This document shows, in pieces, positions 45,467-53,214 of a stretch of 64,000 nucleotides of DNA. Each line of letters begins with the position of its first letter. The first letter of the stretch is position 1. Origin of the DNA: a bacterium. Lineage in GTDB: Bacteria; Myxococcota_A; Bradymonadia; Bradymonadales; Bradymonadaceae. The stretch is from positions 124,001-188,000 of the forward strand of contig JAUIBR010000003.1 of the NCBI GenBank assembly GCA_030427705.1, read 5' to 3'. Below the pieces are notes generated by a model. It saw nothing but the letters and a program-made list of their open reading frames with translations. It searched no databases and was not told the DNA's origin. A program made the translations under genes and the position numbers.

Positions 45467-46515
45467 TGCTTGTCCTCACCATAGAATCAAGTTGCGATGA
45501 AACATCGGCGGCCGTCATTCGTGACGGCCGTTCCATTTTGTCGAACGCTGTCGCCAGCCAAATCCCCGTGCACCGCAAATACGGCGGGGTGGTTCCTGAG
45601 CTCGCAAGCCGCAACCACATCTGCGACATCCACGCGGTCATCAACGACGCCCTCAAAGACGCCGGCGTGAGCCTCGACGACATTGAAGGTTTTGGTGTCA
45701 CCAGCGGACCCGGATTGGTCGGCAGCCTGTTGGTCGGCATAGAGACGGCCAAGGCGCTGGCGATGGCGCAAGGCAAACCATGCGTGGGTCTGAATCATCT
45801 GGAAGGCCATCTCACGGCGGTCTTATTGGATATTGAAGGGCTTGAACGCCCCGATTTTCCTTACCTGGGATGCATTGTTAGCGGCGGACACACCGACCTG
45901 TATCTGGTCCGCGCAATGGGTGACTACAGTATCCTGGGCCGCACCCGAGACGACGCTGCTGGGGAGGCCTTCGACAAGGTCGCGAAGATGTTGGGTTTGC
46001 CCTATCCAGGCGGAGTTGAGATCGACCGGTTGGCCAAAGATGGTGACCCCGAAGCAATCGATTTCACGCGTCCGATGTGGACACGCAAACACTTCGATTT
46101 CTCGTTCTCTGGGCTGAAAACGGCGGTTCTCAACCACATCAAGGCCAACGGCCAGCCAGAAGGTCAGGGCCTGCACGACCTCTGTGCATCGTTCCAAAAA
46201 TGCGTCGTAGACGTCTTGGTCTTCAAAGCAATTGAAGCCACCAAGCAGACTGGGTGCAAGACGATGGTCTACAGCGGCGGTGTCGCGTGTAACTCGATGC
46301 TGCGCGAACACGCAAAAGATCAGGGCGAGCGACGCGGTTTCAAAGTCATCTTCGCACCTCCAAAGCTCTGCACAGACAATGCCGCGATGTTGGGACCGGC
46401 CGCCGAATTCTACCTGCAAGGCCAGACCGGCTTTGATGCATGGGATCTGCGCGCGACCTCCAATATGCCGCTTGGTAAGGACGAGCGCGTCGACAAAGAA
46501 GGGCGGCACCGATGA
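45466..46515 (+). CDS. tsaD: tRNA threonylcarbamoyladenosine transferase TsaD
   Basis: A 349-residue enzyme that installs t6A at position 37 of ANN-decoding tRNAs, with TsaB and TsaE. The start [12 protein letters not shown], the metal site GLNHLEGHL, the ISGGHTDL-like [11 protein letters not shown] and the nucleotide-binding [14 protein letters not shown] are all present; length is typical. The GTG start overlaps the upstream TAG by one base and its stop overlaps the next ATG, so this essential gene lies in a coupled chain with a signalling gene and sugar-modifying genes. Confidence 0.94.
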   Translation: MLVLTIESSCDETSAAVIRDGRSILSNAVASQIPVHRKYGGVVPELASRNHICDIHAVINDALKDAGVSLDDIEGFGVTSGPGLVGSLLVGIETAKALAMAQGKPCVGLNHLEGHLTAVLLDIEGLERPDFPYLGCIVSGGHTDLYLVRAMGDYSILGRTRDDAAGEAFDKVAKMLGLPYPGGVEIDRLAKDGDPEAIDFTRPMWTRKHFDFSFSGLKTAVLNHIKANGQPEGQGLHDLCASFQKCVVDVLVFKAIEATKQTGCKTMVYSGGVACNSMLREHAKDQGERRGFKVIFAPPKLCTDNAAMLGPAAEFYLQGQTGFDAWDLRATSNMPLGKDERVDKEGRHR

Positions 46516-47084
46516 GCGACGTCTTCGTTCACCCCAGCGCCGTCGTGGATGACGGGGCCGATATTGGACCTGGCACAAAGGTCTGGCACTTCGTGCACGT
46601 CAGTGGTGGAGCCAAGATCGGCAAGAATTGTGTGCTCGGTCAGAACGTCTACGTCGGTAATAAGGTCGTTATCGGCAATAACGTGAAGATCCAAAATAAC
46701 GTGTCAGTTTATGACAATGTTACGCTAGAGGACGACGTGTTTTGCGGCCCGAGCATGGTCTTTACCAACGACCTTACGCCACGTGCCGCCTTTCCAAAGA
46801 ACGGTGAGTTCATCGACACCATCGTGCGCAAGGGCGCGACGATCGGAGCCAATGCGACGATTATCTGCGGTGTGGAGCTCGGCGAGCATTGTTTCATCGG
46901 GGCCGGCACCGTCATCACAAAGGATGTCCCCGCACATGCCTTGGTCGTCGGAAATCCTGCTCGCCAGATCGGTTGGAGTTGCCTGTGTGGCAAACGTTTG
47001 GTTGAGAGGCGGCCAATCACCTGTGAAGGCTGTGGACGCACGTACTCGCTGCACTACAACACGATGGCCGTGGAGCCTGAATGA
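46512..47084 (+). CDS. WbpD-like sugar N-acetyltransferase with C-terminal zinc ribbon
   Basis: A 190-residue left-handed beta-helix acyltransferase. Hexapeptide repeats run through residues 5-150 ([35 protein letters not shown]) with [20 protein letters not shown] at the end of the helix. The family acetylates amino sugars such as UDP-3-amino-glucuronate in O-antigen synthesis. The extra C-terminus (CLCG ... CEGCGRTY) looks like a small zinc ribbon. It overlaps tsaD (ATGA) and the aminotransferase gene (ATGA). Confidence 0.87.
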   Translation: MSDVFVHPSAVVDDGADIGPGTKVWHFVHVSGGAKIGKNCVLGQNVYVGNKVVIGNNVKIQNNVSVYDNVTLEDDVFCGPSMVFTNDLTPRAAFPKNGEFIDTIVRKGATIGANATIICGVELGEHCFIGAGTVITKDVPAHALVVGNPARQIGWSCLCGKRLVERRPITCEGCGRTYSLHYNTMAVEPE

Positions 47085-48157
47085 AGGTCGATTTCATCGA
47101 TCTGAAGCGCGTCCATGAGCCGTACCTTCAAGAGATTCAGGACGCGGTGGCGGCCGTGGTTGCCTCAGGGCAATACGTAAACGGCCCGGTCGTAGGCCGT
47201 TTTGAAGCGTCTTTTGCCGACTACACAGGAGCCCCATTCGCCATCGGTACCTCGAATGGCACCGACGCGTTGTCGTTGGCGTTGATGGCACTCGATATCG
47301 GTCCCGGAGATGAGGTTCTGGTGCCTGCCTTCACCTTCATTTCGCCAGCAAGTTGTGTCGCTCGATTAGGGGCGACGCCTGTTTTTGTGGATATCGATGA
47401 AGCCTACGGAATGTGTCCGTCCGATATGGCAACAAAGATTGGCGCAAAGACCAAGGCAGTCGTGGCGGTCCATCTCTTTGGACAGTGTTGTGATCCGGCC
47501 GTGTTTGATGTCGCTGACCAGGCTGGCCTTCCGGTGATCGAGGATGCTGCACAAGCCGTTGGAGCGACCCATCGCGGGGAGCATGCAGGTACGTTGGGTG
47601 CCGTTGGATGCTTTAGCTTCTTCCCGACGAAGAACCTCGGTGCGCTGGGGGATGCGGGTATGCTCACAACTTCGGATGCTGCGCTGGCTGACAAACTTCG
47701 AATGCTGCGCTCACATGGATCAAAGCCGAAATACGTGCACCACTTCCTGGGCGCGAATTTTAGGCTGGACCCAATCCAGGCCGCAGTGCTTCAGGTGAAA
47801 TTGAAGTACTTGGACGGGGAAAATCAGAAGCGGGCAAGGAATGCCGCGAGATATGACTCCGAACTTCGGATCGCTGGGCCGGTCGTTCGAGCACATAACG
47901 TCCATACATTCCATCAGTACTGTGTGAAGTTAGCTGATCGCGACCAAGTTCGAAGTAGCCTCGCTGATATGGGCGTCTCGACGATGATCTACTACCCCCA
48001 CGCACTGACCGAACAACCCGTGTTTTCCGGTGCTTCGCCTTGCCCACGTGCGGAGGCGACAGCAAAACAGATACTAGCGCTACCCATCTATCCGGGATTG
48101 ACCGCATCTGAACAAGACACGGTGATTCAAGCCGTGAACGAGAGAGTGATTCTATGA
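47081..48157 (+). CDS. DegT/DnrJ/EryC1 sugar aminotransferase
   Basis: A 358-residue PLP-dependent aminotransferase. The internal aldimine Lys is K184 in [14 protein letters not shown], the PLP-ring Asp is D155 in [10 protein letters not shown], and GTSNGTDAL binds phosphate. The family transaminates 3- or 4-keto sugars. Paired with the acetyltransferase it could make a 2,3-diacetamido-uronate or similar sugar for lipopolysaccharide or capsule, as WbpE and WbpD do; the specific sugar is inferred. It overlaps both neighbours by four bases. Confidence 0.9.
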   Translation: MKVDFIDLKRVHEPYLQEIQDAVAAVVASGQYVNGPVVGRFEASFADYTGAPFAIGTSNGTDALSLALMALDIGPGDEVLVPAFTFISPASCVARLGATPVFVDIDEAYGMCPSDMATKIGAKTKAVVAVHLFGQCCDPAVFDVADQAGLPVIEDAAQAVGATHRGEHAGTLGAVGCFSFFPTKNLGALGDAGMLTTSDAALADKLRMLRSHGSKPKYVHHFLGANFRLDPIQAAVLQVKLKYLDGENQKRARNAARYDSELRIAGPVVRAHNVHTFHQYCVKLADRDQVRSSLADMGVSTMIYYPHALTEQPVFSGASPCPRAEATAKQILALPIYPGLTASEQDTVIQAVNERVIL

Positions 48158-48468
48158 AACAGATGAGTTTTGCCGATTTCGCCGCCATCCGAGATGACGC
48201 GACGATGCGTTTAGTGGATGTGCGTGAAGAACACGAGTTCAATGCGTTTCGTGTGAAAGGCGCAGAGTTGTTCCCGCTGTCACGAATGCAACGCGGTGAA
48301 CGCTTTGAGCTCGATGATCGTGAGCTGTACGTGATTTGCCGTTCGGGAGCCCGCTCGCAGGTCGCAATCCATATGCTGGAAAACGAAGGTGCGTCAGAGT
48401 GCACGAATATTAGCGATGGCACGCTTGGTGCCATCAGTGCGGGCGAAGAATATTTGGAAAAAGGATAG
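48154..48468 (+). CDS. Single-domain rhodanese
   Basis: A 104-residue protein with the rhodanese fold: MRLVDVREEHEFNAF and the active-site loop ICRSGARSQ with catalytic C62. It could transfer sulphur or act as a redox switch. It is the last gene of the coupled chain (ATGA overlap). Confidence 0.88.
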   Translation: MKQMSFADFAAIRDDATMRLVDVREEHEFNAFRVKGAELFPLSRMQRGERFELDDRELYVICRSGARSQVAIHMLENEGASECTNISDGTLGAISAGEEYLEKG

Positions 48469-48480
48469 GGAAGCGGCTGG

Positions 48481-48723
48481 TTATTCAGCTGCGCCTTCAG
48501 CAGGCTTCGCTTCACCTTCGGCGGGCTTCGCGGCGTCGCCTTCAGCGGCTGCCGCGTCACCTTCAGCAGCAGGAGCTGCGGCCGCAGGTTCTTCTTTGTG
48601 CTTCGGTCCGTGGCTCACGGATTGAGCGATAAAGCTGCCAATCGAAACGCAGATCGCGATGGCGACAACACCGCCAACGATGGACTGAAAGACTTCTTTT
48701 CCGATACCAAAATCAGCTGACAT
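48481..48723 (-). CDS. Small membrane protein with Ala/Glu/Pro-rich tail
   Basis: An 80-residue protein with one membrane helix (about 13-33, VGGVVAIAICVSIGSFIA) and a low-complexity tail (EGDAAAAEGDAAKPAEGEAK). GGAGACAG stands before the ATG. The function is unknown. It converges on the rhodanese gene. Confidence 0.65.
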   Translation of the reverse strand: MSADFGIGKEVFQSIVGGVVAIAICVSIGSFIAQSVSHGPKHKEEPAAAAPAAEGDAAAAEGDAAKPAEGEAKPAEGAAE

Positions 48724-48839
48724 TTCTGTCTCCTTTCTTCTGATTGCGGACGTGTCCGCGGACGCACTAATAAACGGAAATGGCCGTAGATAGCAAGCTA
48801 CATATTGCAGCGCGCGGATCTGTCTGATAGATGACCGGC

Positions 48840-49226
48840 ATGAAACGCGTTGTTCTTATAGCACTCGTGCTCGCCACAACCCTTGGTTGTGCGCGTACAT
48901 CCTTTGATTACGCCAGCCGCACAGATGGCCGAAAGGAAGAGCTCAGCCGCACCTTCTATATGGTCGGATTGGTCAATACCAACGAGCCGCTCCGTGCCTA
49001 CGACTTCTGCCCAGAAGGGGTGAAGAGCATCACGACCGTACACACGTTCGGCGATGCGCTTCTGTCGTTTCTGACGCTGACGATCTGGACTCCGAATACG
49101 GTACGAATCACCTGCCAGGGGCCAAGCGCGCATCAGTTCTATATCGATGAGAACGACGAGATCATCGCACGCGAGCCAGTCGCATCCGGCGTTGCCACCG
49201 AAGCTGCTTACTCGGATGTGTTCTAA
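48840..49226 (+). CDS. Bor-like lipoprotein
   Basis: A 128-residue lipoprotein (MKRVVLIALVLATTLGC). The mature part has the pattern of the lambda Bor family: C in FCPEGVKSITTVHTF, then LLSFLTLTIWTPNTVRITC. Bor proteins sit in the outer membrane. A frame three codons longer is possible. The TAA shares its last base with the next ATG. Confidence 0.7.
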   Translation: MKRVVLIALVLATTLGCARTSFDYASRTDGRKEELSRTFYMVGLVNTNEPLRAYDFCPEGVKSITTVHTFGDALLSFLTLTIWTPNTVRITCQGPSAHQFYIDENDEIIAREPVASGVATEAAYSDVF

Positions 49227-49543
49227 TGAAGTACCGCATTACTGCATTGGCACTCGCCGTAAGCCTGACCGCCACCGGATGCTTCCACAACGAGATCGTT
49301 GTGCAGCGAAACGCACTGACGAAAGCAGAGACAAACGTTGAGCCGGACTACGAGAACGGCTGGCAGATGTACATGTTTTGGACGTTGCTCCCGCTTGGTG
49401 AGAACCCAATTGATGTCGATAAGATCTGTCCTGAGGCCGGTGTCGGCTACATCGAAGTCGAAGCTGGCTTGCTGAACAGTGCGGTTACCATCCTTACGAT
49501 CGGCATCCTCAACTTCCAATCGATCCGAGTGTGGTGCGCGTAG
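49226..49543 (+). CDS. Second Bor-like lipoprotein
   Basis: A 105-residue lipoprotein (lipobox TATGC, Cys about residue 19). The segment ICPEAGVGYIEVEAGLL followed by VTILTIGILNFQSIRVWC parallels the upstream protein, so the two are probably diverged tandem duplicates. It is coupled to the upstream gene by one shared base. dnaA begins 340 bases later. Confidence 0.68.
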   Translation: MKYRITALALAVSLTATGCFHNEIVVQRNALTKAETNVEPDYENGWQMYMFWTLLPLGENPIDVDKICPEAGVGYIEVEAGLLNSAVTILTIGILNFQSIRVWCA

Positions 49544-49882
49544 GCGATCGCGGTATCTCCACCACACACCCCCAATCCTGATCGAGACTTCGATGCCCCG
49601 ATCAAAAGCCGAAAAACAGAAAAAGTAGATACCTCAGTGGGTTAGCGGATACCTGTTCAGAATAGGTACGACACCGACTTACATCGTATCTTGATCACCT
49701 CAGTCGCATTCCGACCGAAATCACCCCCGCAAACCCGCATGCCTTGGTGGAAAGCGGAAAGAGCAAGTTCCATACCGTCCAGTTTGGCCCTTTTTTGTGA
49801 CCAAATCTTGGTTGATAACTGTGTATGGATCCTTTAGCTCTACCGACCCATTTTTAACCCGCAACGCTAAGGACAGCGATCG
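49544..49882 (+). promoter_or_regulatory. dnaA upstream region with 19-bp palindrome
   Basis: TACCTGTTCAGAATAGGTA (49651-49669) is a near-perfect palindrome with one mismatched pair and may be a repressor site. GGTTGATAA (49810-49818) and TGTGTATGG (49820-49828) are each two mismatches from the complement of a DnaA box and lie ten bases apart. No exact TTATCCACA-like box is present, so an origin here is possible but unproven. No clear -35/-10 pair was found. Confidence 0.45.
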
Positions 49883-51289
49883 ATGACGCAGATCTGGCAG
49901 GACACACTGAACGACCTTCGGAACAAGGTCAGCATCCACAATTACGATTCGTGGTTTCGCAAAATTACCTGCCATCACATCGATTCTGACGTCGCGTATT
50001 TAGAGGTCACTGATGACTTCTATAAAGCGTGGATTGAGGACAATTATCTGGACCTTATCGAGGACTCACTCGAAGCGGTTACCGGGTCGATCTTCTCGGT
50101 CGTGTTGCAGGTAGAAGGCACCTACGACACCGTCGATTCTGAACCATCAGAAGTGACTCTCGACCTGCCTGAGGATGAGCTCAAAGCCGCGCGTTCGGCT
50201 CGACTGCCGGAACCTCGCCAGGAATCCATCTTCCAGGTTCAACAACCTGACCTTCGCTCTCGCGTGCTCGAGTGCGGGATGAACCCTCGCTACACGTTCG
50301 AAGAGTTCGTGGTCGGTGGTTCAAACCAGTTCGTGCACGCCGCGTGTAATGCGGTGGTTTCGAATCCAGCACGTGCCTACAACCCGCTGTTCATCTTCGG
50401 TGGTGTGGGTCTGGGCAAGACGCATCTCTTGCAGGCCGTCGGTATCGAAATCCTTCGGCGCGACCCCACGAAGCGCATCCTTTATCTGTCCAGTGAAGAG
50501 TTCATGAACCAGCTCATCACGTCGCTGCGACAGAAGGACATGAACTCGTTCCGCAATCAGTTCCGCAATAACTGTGACGTCCTGCTTATCGACGACATCC
50601 AGTTCATCGCCGGCAAAGATGCGACGCAGGAAGAGTTCTTCCACACGTTCAATGCACTGCATCAGAGCGGAAAACAGATCGTCATCACGTCAGACAAGAG
50701 CCCGAAGGAGCTGCCTGGTATCGAGGACCGCCTCGCCAGCCGCTTCAGCTGGGGCCTCATCGCTGACATCCAACCGCCTTCGATCGAGACGCGGATTGCG
50801 ATTTTGGAGAAGAAGGCCGAAGCCGATGGCATCGCGCTTCCCAAAGATGTCGCACTGCTCATCGCCAATTGCGTACGCAGCAACGTTCGCGAGCTTGAAG
50901 GCACACTGATTCGTTTGGGCGCTCAAGCTTCTTTGTTGGGCACCCCGATGACGATGGATTTCGCGCGCGAAATGCTCAAGCGGATGAATCTTGAAGAAGG
51001 CCGCGCGATCACGGTCGACGCCATCATCAAGGCCGTCGCTTCCCAGTTCGGTATCCGCAGCAGTGATATCAAGGGCAAGCGTCGCACCCGAAACATCAGC
51101 ATCCCACGCCAGGTCGCGATGTATATCGCGCGCCAATACACCGAAGACTCATTCCCCGAGCTCGGTCGTAAGTTCGGCGGCAAAGACCACACCACCGTGC
51201 TCGCCGCATGCCGGCGCATGGAGAAGGAAATTGCCGCGGACTCCGATATTGCGGACTCCATCCGCATCATTGAACAGTTGTTCCAGTAA
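49883..51289 (+). CDS. dnaA: Chromosomal replication initiator DnaA
   Basis: A 468-residue AAA+ protein that opens the replication origin. Domain I (1-85) starts WQDTLNDLRNKVSIHNYDSW. The AAA+ core has Walker A FGGVGLGKTHLLQA (about 172-185), Walker B LLIDDIQFI and sensor SDKSPKELPGIEDRLASRF. The C-terminal signature FGGKDHTTVLAACRR contacts DnaA boxes. Length is normal. rpmH and rnpA, often next to dnaA, lie about 10 kb away on the other strand. AAGGA lies about 13 bases before the ATG. Confidence 0.97.
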   Translation: MTQIWQDTLNDLRNKVSIHNYDSWFRKITCHHIDSDVAYLEVTDDFYKAWIEDNYLDLIEDSLEAVTGSIFSVVLQVEGTYDTVDSEPSEVTLDLPEDELKAARSARLPEPRQESIFQVQQPDLRSRVLECGMNPRYTFEEFVVGGSNQFVHAACNAVVSNPARAYNPLFIFGGVGLGKTHLLQAVGIEILRRDPTKRILYLSSEEFMNQLITSLRQKDMNSFRNQFRNNCDVLLIDDIQFIAGKDATQEEFFHTFNALHQSGKQIVITSDKSPKELPGIEDRLASRFSWGLIADIQPPSIETRIAILEKKAEADGIALPKDVALLIANCVRSNVRELEGTLIRLGAQASLLGTPMTMDFAREMLKRMNLEEGRAITVDAIIKAVASQFGIRSSDIKGKRRTRNISIPRQVAMYIARQYTEDSFPELGRKFGGKDHTTVLAACRRMEKEIAADSDIADSIRIIEQLFQ

Positions 51290-51295
51290 GCCACC

Positions 51296-51382
51296 CCCGG
51301 TGAGCACAGCGAACCAAATCGGTGAGCGCAGCGAACCAAATCGGTGAGCAAAGCGAACCACCCCGGTGAGCAAAGCGAGCCC
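51296..51382 (+). repeat. AACCAAATCGGTGAG repeats, family B, after dnaA
   Basis: Four units follow the dnaA stop within seven bases. Variable parts are GCACAGC, GCGCAGC and GCAAAGC; two units have CACCCCGG in place of CAAATCGG. Confidence 0.82.
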
Positions 51383-51383
51383 C

Positions 51384-51417
51384 AAGCTCAGAACTTACAC
51401 TTGTAAGTTCTGAGCTT
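51384..51417. promoter_or_regulatory. 16-bp perfect inverted repeat upstream of TetR gene
   Basis: AAGCTCAGAACTTACA and TGTAAGTTCTGAGCTT are perfect inverted repeats around CT. The core ACTTACA-CT-TGTAAGT looks like a TetR-family operator. The full hairpin could also end the dnaA transcript, but there is no T run. It is 93 bases before the TetR ATG. Confidence 0.6.
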
Positions 51418-51509
51418 AGAGTGAATACTCGCGCTGCTTGAATTGACCACATTTTATGCGGTCGATAACGACGCAGGAAATGCGTTGTGTCTCGATTTTG
51501 GAAGAGCTT

Positions 51510-52100
51510 ATGACCAAGCATCGCAGCCCCGACGAGCGGGCCGAACAAATCCTTACCGCTGCACGCCAGTGCTTCTTAGAGAACGGCTATTTCGCCACGA
51601 AAATGGACGCCATCGCCCGTGAATCCGGGCTGTCGAAAGGCGGTGTCTATTTCCACTTTGATTCAAAGCGCGACATCTTCCGGGCTTTGGTCCAAGAAGA
51701 GTACGACACGACGATGAGTTTCATCGACAACGTGCTCTCGAGTGACCAGCCGGTGTCTTCGATGTTTATCGAGCTGGCCGAGCACTTCATGAGCTTGTTT
51801 GCCAACTCCGACATGCCGCGCTTCATGATCATCATCGGTGAAATGGCGCTTCGTGATGAAGAGATTCAGAAGCAGCTCAAAGAGCTGCAGCTGACCTACT
51901 TCGAACGCCTGGCTTCGGTGATCGAGAAAGGCGTTGAAGCCGGTCAGATCAACGATGCGGACGCATACAACACCGCGATTGTCTTGAAAGCGCTGCTCGA
52001 TGGCGTGCAGGCCAACTTCGCGTTGGGAATCGAAATGGACCTCGAAGCTGTCATTGGGGCAGCGATGAACCTTATGGCCAACGGCCTTTTGAAACTTTGA
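51510..52100 (+). CDS. TetR/AcrR-family transcriptional regulator
   Basis: A 196-residue regulator. The helix-turn-helix is clear: AEQILTAARQCFLENGYFAT, then MDAIARESGLSKGGVYFHF and DSKRDIFRAL. The remaining helices form the ligand-binding part. ATG 51510 is chosen because GGAAGAG stands six bases before it; a frame 18 codons longer lacks this. A perfect palindrome upstream is its likely operator. The TerB-like gene follows after 16 bases and may be co-transcribed. Confidence 0.9.
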   Translation: MTKHRSPDERAEQILTAARQCFLENGYFATKMDAIARESGLSKGGVYFHFDSKRDIFRALVQEEYDTTMSFIDNVLSSDQPVSSMFIELAEHFMSLFANSDMPRFMIIIGEMALRDEEIQKQLKELQLTYFERLASVIEKGVEAGQINDADAYNTAIVLKALLDGVQANFALGIEMDLEAVIGAAMNLMANGLLKL

Positions 52101-52116
52101 CAGTCAGGAGATCGCA

Positions 52117-52587
52117 ATGACGTTGCAGTCCGAAATTATGTCGTACTTCGATGAAGTAGAGTCCCTCAAAGGCATGAGCATTGATGCCAATAAGGCATTC
52201 ATGGACCTCATGGTGCTCGCCGTTTTGGCTGACCGCGAAGTTACGGACGAAGAGATCATGCAGCTCGACGAAGAGTTGCTTCGCCTTCCATTCATCTGGG
52301 ACGAAGAAGCTCGCGACGAAGTGACCGATCACAGTGCGCAAACTCGTGCGTTGATCGAAGAAGGTCGCGACGAGCCAGGTGTCATGGAAGGTTTCATGGA
52401 CTCGCTCGCCAAGCGCATCGAGACCGACGAGCATCGCCAGATCGCACTGCGAATGTTTGTCGCCGTGGCTCAATCCGACGGGTTCACCGAAGAAGAGCGC
52501 CAGCTCTGCCACGCGCTCGGCGCCACCTTCGAATTCGAAGCAGGCCACGTCGACGCTGTCATCAACGAAATCGCCGAGTCCCTGTAA
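52117..52587 (+). CDS. Acidic helical protein, TerB-like
   Basis: A 156-residue all-helical, acidic cytosolic protein. MDLMVLAVLADREVTDEEIMQLDEEL and FVAVAQSDGFTEEERQLCHAL resemble the paired helices with acidic loops of TerB domains, which may bind metal and associate with membrane stress complexes. The assignment rests on motif resemblance only. CAGGAG precedes the ATG. It abuts yajQ with no spacer (TAAATG). Confidence 0.6.
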   Translation: MTLQSEIMSYFDEVESLKGMSIDANKAFMDLMVLAVLADREVTDEEIMQLDEELLRLPFIWDEEARDEVTDHSAQTRALIEEGRDEPGVMEGFMDSLAKRIETDEHRQIALRMFVAVAQSDGFTEEERQLCHALGATFEFEAGHVDAVINEIAESL

Positions 52588-53079
52588 ATGCCTAGCTTTG
52601 ATGTCGTTTCAAAAGTTGACGTTCAAGAAGTCACCAACGCCGTCAACAACGCGAACAAAGAGATCGTAAACCGCTACGATTTCAAGAATACCGATACCGA
52701 GATCGAGTGGAGCTCAGACGCTTCCGCCATCACGATCACCTCAAACGGTGAAGGTCGAATCATCGCTGCCTACGACGTGTTGCTGACCAAAATGGTCCGC
52801 CGAAACATCGACGTAAAGACGATGAAGCCTGGTGATATCAAGGCCATCGGTGGCAGCAAAGTTCGCCAGATCGTCGAGGTTCAGCAGGGCATTCCTCAAG
52901 ACCTGGGCAAGCAGATCGTCAAGGACATCAAGTCCCTCAAGATGAAAGTGCAGGGCTCTATTCAGGGCGACCAGCTGCGCTTCTCGGGCAAGAAGCGTGA
53001 TGACCTGCAAGAGGCAATCGCTGAGATCAAAGGTGCGGATTACGATATCCCGCTGCAGTTCGTTAATTTTAGAGATTGA
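52588..53079 (+). CDS. YajQ family nucleotide-binding protein
   Basis: A 163-residue protein of the UPF0234/YajQ family. MPSFDVVSKVDVQEVTNAV, EIVNRYDFKNT and the C-terminal DIPLQFVNFRD are all typical. Some members bind cyclic di-GMP and tRNA or ribosomal partners. Length is normal. The gene follows the TerB-like gene with no spacer. Confidence 0.93.
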   Translation: MPSFDVVSKVDVQEVTNAVNNANKEIVNRYDFKNTDTEIEWSSDASAITITSNGEGRIIAAYDVLLTKMVRRNIDVKTMKPGDIKAIGGSKVRQIVEVQQGIPQDLGKQIVKDIKSLKMKVQGSIQGDQLRFSGKKRDDLQEAIAEIKGADYDIPLQFVNFRD

Positions 53080-53214
53080 ACGAGGTTGAGGGAGGTCGCT
53101 GAGATTTTCGCCGAGGCTACGAAGGCCACGGAGGTACGCAGAGAAATTGTTTTTCTCCTGAGCCTCCACACCTCAGTCACCTCTGCGGATATCTCCTAGA
53201 CCTCCCCGCTGACC

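Noticed and set aside
49651-49669. LexA (SOS) box upstream of dnaA
   Set aside because: The palindrome contains GTTCAG as in one reported myxobacterial LexA motif, but the rest of that motif does not fit; called only as an unassigned palindrome.
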